Shown here piece by piece: positions 52,896 to 57,493 of a DNA stretch of 57,493 nt (the first letter of the stretch is position 1; the number at the start of each line of letters is the position of its first letter). The notes under the pieces were generated by a model. That model saw only the letters and a list, made by a program, of their open reading frames with translations, was not told where the DNA came from and made no database searches. This DNA comes from an uncultured Verrucomicrobiota bacterium. GTDB lineage: Bacteria > Verrucomicrobiota > Kiritimatiellia > SS1-B-03-39 > UBA6053. Made by a program: the position numbers and the translations under genes. The stretch spans positions 1 to 57,493 of the forward strand of contig CAKZLZ010000134.1 in NCBI GenBank assembly GCA_937127435.1. Reading direction: 5' to 3'.

Positions 52896-53993
52896 TTATG
52901 CCTGTTTCAATGTGAAACTGAAACGGCTTCCCATCCCCTCATTGACAGAAGAAACTTCCACCTCACCTCCCAAACGGTGAATAATTCGTCTGACAATGGA
53001 AAGGCCAATACCATGTCCTTCGGAACTTTCTCCGCCAATCCGGGTAAATTCATCAAATATATTTGCCTGATGTTTAAGGGGAACCCCTACGCCATTGTCT
53101 TCGACACTATAACGGATCGTTCCGGGTTGACCTTCCACGGCTGCCCAAGACAGCTTGACCTTGCGGGGGTCGCCCCCGTATTTAATCGCATTGGAAATAT
53201 AATTCACCCATACGGCCTGTACCCAGGAACTAATTCCAATCGCATCCGGCCAACTGGAGGGCATTTCCAGATCCACATTGTTTTTTTTCACTTCAAGTTG
53301 CAAGCGGTCCAACGAAAGTTTTAACACCGCATCCATGTTCACCCGCACCAGATTCAGCTCTTCTTTTCGCAGTTGCGCAAGCAACAACAGATCCTGAATG
53401 ATATGATTCATCTGCTCGGCACTATCGACAATCCTGCCTAAATCATCTTTAGGCACACCGGTTAAAATCTCTTCATCCTGAATGAATTTTGCAAAGTTCA
53501 GGATGAGATTGAGCGGGTTTTTTAAATCATGCGCCACGGTTCGCGCATATGCATCCAGAGCCTCGTTTTGAGTCCGCAACTGATTGTTTTGAATTTCCAG
53601 ACTCTTACGCATCGCACGCAATTCCAAATGGTTCCGGATCCGGGCAAGAATTTCATCATTCTGAAAAGGTTTGGTGACATAATCCACACCCCCGGTTTTG
53701 AACCCGGTAATCTTGTCTTCCACCGATCCAAGCGCGGTAATAAAAATGACCGGAATTTCTTTGGTTTCAGGATTGGCCTGAAGTTTTCTGCAAACTTCGA
53801 AACCATCAATGTGCGGCATCATCACATCCAAAAGAATAAGATCCGGATTCACCAGCGTCACCCTTTCCAAAGCACTCATCCCGTCTTCCGCAATCAAAAC
53901 TTCGTACCCGACATCCGCCAGAAAATTATACAACACATCAATGTTCGTCGGATTATCATCCACTAACAAAATTTTACCCTTTGCCGTTTTCAT
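52896..53993 (-). CDS. response regulator-histidine kinase hybrid (REC-HK)
   Basis: A 365-residue soluble protein. A receiver domain at the N-terminus (about 7-125) has LVDDNPTN, phospho-acceptor in LILLDVMMPHIDG and YVTKPF. A short coil leads to HisKA (AHDLKNPLNLIL, His about 155) and an ATPase domain with N-box YISNAIKYGGDP, G1 DNGVGVP and G2 GHGIGLSIV. The start overlaps the stop of the upstream hybrid kinase (ATGA), so the two likely form one phosphorelay. Confidence 0.9.
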   Translation of the reverse strand: MKTAKGKILLVDDNPTNIDVLYNFLADVGYEVLIAEDGMSALERVTLVNPDLILLDVMMPHIDGFEVCRKLQANPETKEIPVIFITALGSVEDKITGFKTGGVDYVTKPFQNDEILARIRNHLELRAMRKSLEIQNNQLRTQNEALDAYARTVAHDLKNPLNLILNFAKFIQDEEILTGVPKDDLGRIVDSAEQMNHIIQDLLLLAQLRKEELNLVRVNMDAVLKLSLDRLQLEVKKNNVDLEMPSSWPDAIGISSWVQAVWVNYISNAIKYGGDPRKVKLSWAAVEGQPGTIRYSVEDNGVGVPLKHQANIFDEFTRIGGESSEGHGIGLSIVRRIIHRLGGEVEVSSVNEGMGSRFSFTLKQA

Positions 53994-56167
53994 GTTATTT
54001 CCTTTGAGGATGCGTCCGGCTCACTGCTTGAGCTGCCAAGCAACGATTCCAGTTCCTTTTGTATGGCGTTAATTCGGTATTGCCCACACATGGCCTCCAA
54101 CCGCTCCAAAAACGGAATCGACTCAGCACAAACCGTCTTCACTTCAGTTATTTTTTTATTTAATTCACGAATGTTCCCCGATCGGGCGATGATAAGCAAT
54201 CCCTCCAGGTACTTCGTCCCGGGTATGTTTTCTTCATCGCTGGCCATGGCGGGCTCCGGCTCCCCGGAAGATTCTTTATTGTCATCAGAAGATGACTCCT
54301 CCCAGACCAGATCCAACTCTTCACGTAGTGCGATTAATAAATCTGAAAATCGAATCGGTACCCCTAAAAAAGAATCCGCCCCGGACTTGAGACAGCGTTC
54401 CCGGTCGAGAGGGTCGCGGTGATCAGAAAACATAAATACGCCGGGCATCTGACTTTCAGGATTCCGATCGTAAATTTTTTCCAGTTCGCGCATGACCTCC
54501 ACGCCATCCGCATCGGAAAAATAGAGATCCAGTAACACCACGTCCGGTTGAAAAAACTCACATTTCTCCAAAAACGTATCCGGCGTACGCAAATGCAAAG
54601 CCTCAAATCCGACTTTCTGAAGCAAAGGCATCATCATGGTCGCGGTCCCAAGCCCCTCTTCTCCAATCAGGATCTTCCGGGCCTTCCCCCGGTAACCGGT
54701 AATTTTATTCGGGACATGTACAAGTTTGCGGTGCTTTACGTCAGGTTGCGGAAGATCAAACCATAAAGTCGTACCCTCACCAATATCACTTTTAATGTTG
54801 AGATGCGTGCCCATCATTTCCAATAACCGGTTCGAAATGGGCAGGCCCAGTCCTGTGCCCTGATTTTTCCGGTCCCGGTGTTCGATTTGGTTAAAGGGCT
54901 GCATCACAGCGGAATGGAACTCGGGTGCGATGCCAATTCCACTGTCCATCACCGAAAAGCGGATCCCGCCCTCCAAGGGGGTCACTTCCAGACCCACAGA
55001 CCCTTTGTCGGTAAACTTAATCGCATTTCCCAATAAATTCACCAGAATTTGCCGAAGGCGAATGTCATCCGCTAAAATATCTTCCGGTAAATTTTCATCC
55101 AAATGAACGTTAAAGCTTAACCCTTTTCGGCGGATCTGCTCAGAATAACTTTCCACCAAACTGTCCAAAAAATCACCGAGATAAAACCGGATTTTTTGGA
55201 CATTCATTTTCTGGGCTTCAATCTTGGTCAGATCCAATACATCATTGATCAACTCAAGCAGACTTTCCCCACTCCGCCGCAAACTCAGTACCACCTCCCG
55301 GTTTTTATCCGAAAGTCCTTTGTCCATAGAGAGCAACTGAGAGTATCCGAGGATGCCATTGAGGGGGGTGCGGAACTCATGACTCATGTGGGCAAGAAAA
55401 TCACTCTTGGCCTGGGCCGCAATTTGTGCGCGTTTTTCCGCCCGGACTCTGTCCTGTACCTCACGGGAAATTTCCTCGTCCGCCTGCCGGATGGTCTCCA
55501 CCATCCGGTTGAACGCATTTGCCAGCTCCGAAATTTCATCTTCCCCTTTATCATTTAATCTTTCGGTTAAATCACCTGCGGCAATGCGGTCTGCAGCCCG
55601 GGATGCACTCCCGAGCGCCTTGCTGATATTTGTAGCCAGCCACCAACCCGGCAGAAGACAAAACAACAAAGCCACCGCCACAAAGGCCATATTCAGTGAG
55701 TTGGCGTAATCCACCACCCCGTTTACTTCCCTTCCTTTGGTGAGTAAAATGGACGTTTCCCCTTCCATGGCCCGGGAGATTAATTGATTAATTCCATTCG
55801 CACCTGAAACGAAACCGGCATAATTTGACACATCAAATGATTCATGAAGATCCAAAATTCCTGATCTCAATTTCAAGGACAGTTCTACCGAATCCTCATG
55901 GCTGGACAAATTACGGTAGTCCAAAATTTCCTGTTCCAGTTCACGGAATTCCCTAACGGAATCCACGTCATTTTCACGTATTTCCCAAAGCGCCCACACA
56001 TTCGAACGAATGCTGTTCAATTTCTGCATTGCAGGCAGGGCCGAGGCGGACATGACATCCAATTTACGCTGAATGTAGAGCGAGGTGAAAAGATATCCTG
56101 CGCCGGTACCGATCATCAGCAGCGACATCACTAAAAAGTTCAAAGATATTTTTGTCTTAATATACAC
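53990..56167 (-). CDS. membrane hybrid sensor histidine kinase
   Basis: A 725-residue kinase. Membrane helices at about 8-30 and 152-172 enclose a periplasmic sensor of about 120 residues, followed by HAMP (about 170-230). HisKA is at about 255-280 (FLAHMSHEFRTPLNGI, His about 262), then the ATPase domain with LLGNAIKFTD, MDSGIGIA and GTGLGLPIS. A receiver domain follows (DVVLLDLYFSDADG, Asp about 545), then a C-terminal helical tail (IPFLERLEAMCGQYRIN). It overlaps the REC-HK gene downstream. The signal is unknown. Confidence 0.93.
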   Translation of the reverse strand: MYIKTKISLNFLVMSLLMIGTGAGYLFTSLYIQRKLDVMSASALPAMQKLNSIRSNVWALWEIRENDVDSVREFRELEQEILDYRNLSSHEDSVELSLKLRSGILDLHESFDVSNYAGFVSGANGINQLISRAMEGETSILLTKGREVNGVVDYANSLNMAFVAVALLFCLLPGWWLATNISKALGSASRAADRIAAGDLTERLNDKGEDEISELANAFNRMVETIRQADEEISREVQDRVRAEKRAQIAAQAKSDFLAHMSHEFRTPLNGILGYSQLLSMDKGLSDKNREVVLSLRRSGESLLELINDVLDLTKIEAQKMNVQKIRFYLGDFLDSLVESYSEQIRRKGLSFNVHLDENLPEDILADDIRLRQILVNLLGNAIKFTDKGSVGLEVTPLEGGIRFSVMDSGIGIAPEFHSAVMQPFNQIEHRDRKNQGTGLGLPISNRLLEMMGTHLNIKSDIGEGTTLWFDLPQPDVKHRKLVHVPNKITGYRGKARKILIGEEGLGTATMMMPLLQKVGFEALHLRTPDTFLEKCEFFQPDVVLLDLYFSDADGVEVMRELEKIYDRNPESQMPGVFMFSDHRDPLDRERCLKSGADSFLGVPIRFSDLLIALREELDLVWEESSSDDNKESSGEPEPAMASDEENIPGTKYLEGLLIIARSGNIRELNKKITEVKTVCAESIPFLERLEAMCGQYRINAIQKELESLLGSSSSEPDASSKEIT

Positions 56168-56219
56168 AGGGTATCCTTTTGCAGGCTATCATCAACCATC
56201 CCCATAACAAAAGCAAGGT

Positions 56220-57413
56220 TCAGAATCCTAAACTCTGATTAACTTTCAACATGGGCAAGAGGATGGCAAGGGCCACCAGCAGAATTAACAAACCTACTGA
56301 AATAATCAGCAGCGGCTCCACCAAAGAGAGAATCCGGGTGAGCCCCCGGCTCCAGGCGCGCTGATGACTTTGGGATGCATGCCGCAACATACCTGCCAAA
56401 TCTCCCGAAGCTTCCCCGGCCCGAATCCACCCCGGCAAATCATCCTGTAAAACCGGTATACTGCCGATGGTTTCCGCCACCCGGCTGCCCTGGCTGATAT
56501 GATCAGCAGCATCCTTGCATGCAGCTGTCAAATAGATGGACCCGGTCGCACGACCGGCGACCCGGACCGCCTCGGGAATCCCGACCCCGCCTTCCATCAG
56601 CAAGGCCAGGGTCCGGGCAAAACGGGCACGGGCAAGGGAGCAGATGGTAAATCCGATCACGGGAAAACGAAAACGCTTTACCGGGAAAAAAGACTGTGGA
56701 TTTTGCAGAGCCCGGCGGGCCGTAATCATGATAAAAACCAGGAGCGATAAAAGCAGCAGAAGTCCTACAGGATGCCGAATGGCCGCTCCCACACCGAGAA
56801 TTCCCCGGGTAAGTGCCGGCATGGGTTGATTAATCCCTCCCAGGAGTTTTTCATACACCGGCAAAAGATACCCCACCAAAACCCCCAGAACGATTAGCGC
56901 CAGCACGGAAATAACCGCCGGATAAACCAAGGCATTCCGGAGTTGATCTCCCACTTTCGATTCTTCATCCAGAAAATCCGCCAACTCTTCGGCCACAAAA
57001 GAAAGACGCCCGGCCGCTTCCCCGGCGGCCAAAACGGCCACTTCATCATCCCGGATACCCGGAAAATGCTGCTGCAAACTAACACTTAAAGCCTGACCCT
57101 CATGAAGCAGATCGCGAATCAAAGGTAAAATATCATCTCCCGCACCCAACTCCGGATGTTCGGATAAAATTTCCAGCGACCGGTCCAAAGGCAGGCCGGC
57201 TTTCAGCAGCGCACCCAGTTCACGGTAAAACATACTCCGGTTCTGCGCAGAAAACTTTTTGGATTTGCCTCCGCTGGATACGGCGGTCACATCCCGGGCA
57301 TACACCCCTTCGCTTAATAGCTTTTCACGGACATCTTTGGCATTCAGACCTTCTCTGCGTCCGCGAACCGCTTTCCCGTCAGCGGTATAGGCATGAAACC
57401 TGAATGTGGGCAT
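56220..57413 (-). CDS. gspF: type II secretion system inner-membrane protein GspF
   Basis: A 397-residue GspF/PilC-type platform protein. It has the N-terminal FRFHAYTADGKAVRGRRE motif, two T2SSF repeats (about 65-190 and about 270-395) and membrane helices at about 165-190, 215-235 and 370-390. It sits 6 bp after a gene whose end fits GspE, so type II secretion or pilus genes continue beyond the window. Such a system would export the glycosidases and PEP-CTERM-type proteins of this genome; that link is inferred. Confidence 0.93.
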   Translation of the reverse strand: MPTFRFHAYTADGKAVRGRREGLNAKDVREKLLSEGVYARDVTAVSSGGKSKKFSAQNRSMFYRELGALLKAGLPLDRSLEILSEHPELGAGDDILPLIRDLLHEGQALSVSLQQHFPGIRDDEVAVLAAGEAAGRLSFVAEELADFLDEESKVGDQLRNALVYPAVISVLALIVLGVLVGYLLPVYEKLLGGINQPMPALTRGILGVGAAIRHPVGLLLLLSLLVFIMITARRALQNPQSFFPVKRFRFPVIGFTICSLARARFARTLALLMEGGVGIPEAVRVAGRATGSIYLTAACKDAADHISQGSRVAETIGSIPVLQDDLPGWIRAGEASGDLAGMLRHASQSHQRAWSRGLTRILSLVEPLLIISVGLLILLVALAILLPMLKVNQSLGF

Positions 57414-57419
57414 CGCCTT

Positions 57420-57493
57420 TTACTCCCCTTCCCCAAGGACCATATGCAGTTCTTCACATGTGGTTTTCCCGGTTGCCAAAAACTCTCCGCCGG
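57420..57493 (-). CDS. gspE: C-terminal end of a GspE-type ATPase (partial)
   Basis: Only the last 24 codons are in the window, reading GGEFLATGKTTCEELHMVLG and then GEGE-stop. The GKTTxEEL pattern shortly before the C-terminus and the position 6 bp ahead of gspF both fit a type II secretion ATPase. Identity is inferred mainly from context. Confidence 0.6.
   Translation of the reverse strand, partial: GGEFLATGKTTCEELHMVLGEGE

Overview
The window looks like chromosomal DNA of a Gram-negative Verrucomicrobiota bacterium, probably of the Opitutae/Puniceicoccales kind. The evidence is lipid A genes (lpxI, lpxB), a type II secretion locus, a PEP-CTERM-like surface protein with a Pro-Glu-Ala-Ser sorting motif, a large MoxR/DUF58/BatA-type operon, many carbohydrate genes, and start codons that mostly lack a clear Shine-Dalgarno sequence. 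The phylum is an inference from gene style, not from a marker gene.

Layout. 1-250: a tRNA-Phe gene and a broken half-copy of it whose D-loop is split by a 33-bp palindromic insert. 0.5-8.1 kb: housekeeping genes (mfd, a solute-binding lipoprotein, a family 2 glycosyltransferase, leuCD, a VOC-fold protein). 8.4-20.4 kb: a 12-kb genomic island bounded by a perfect 79-bp direct repeat formed from the 3' half of the initiator tRNA-fMet gene and its terminator. 20.5-29.3 kb: two sugar-metabolism clusters, each with its own AraC-type regulator (sugar isomerase/Gfo-Idh-MocA dehydrogenases; and NagB, PIG-L deacetylase, ROK-type kinase). 29.3-41.6 kb: an operon of FHA-MoxR ATPase, DUF58, BatA-like, a VWA membrane protein and a 1474-residue protein with a huge Ala/Gln-rich coil. 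41.8-44.8 kb: lpxI-lpxB-glycosyltransferase. 45.0-49.4 kb: GH92 glycosidase, FAD oxidoreductase and GH5-like hydrolase. 49.6-57.5 kb: PEP-CTERM-like protein, DUF3465 protein, metY, a two-gene phosphorelay, gspF and the end of gspE.

The island is the most interesting part. Its genes, other than a small ORF and a truncated fragment, lie on the minus strand, and the stretch is more AT-rich than its surroundings. It carries a two-gene unit in which an N-terminal TIR domain is fused to a histidine-kinase-like module and overlaps by 4 bp a stand-alone receiver protein. It also holds a four-helix membrane protein, an all-helical protein that overlaps a PD-(D/E)XK-like nuclease gene, a second possible nuclease, and a 677-residue protein with a clear PD-(D/E)XK-like core. 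Near the right end are an IS3-family element with a textbook -1 frameshift site, a truncated excisionase-like helix-turn-helix fragment and a secreted double C-type-lectin/M23 peptidase. No integrase is visible. I read it as a decayed integrative element carrying defence-type cargo; the TIR-kinase-receiver pair is the best candidate for an undescribed signalling or immunity module. That function is inferred only.

Elsewhere, overlaps of the ATGA type mark many operons (coil protein/VWA, GT4/lpxB/lpxI, the kinase pair, the two Gfo/Idh/MocA genes).
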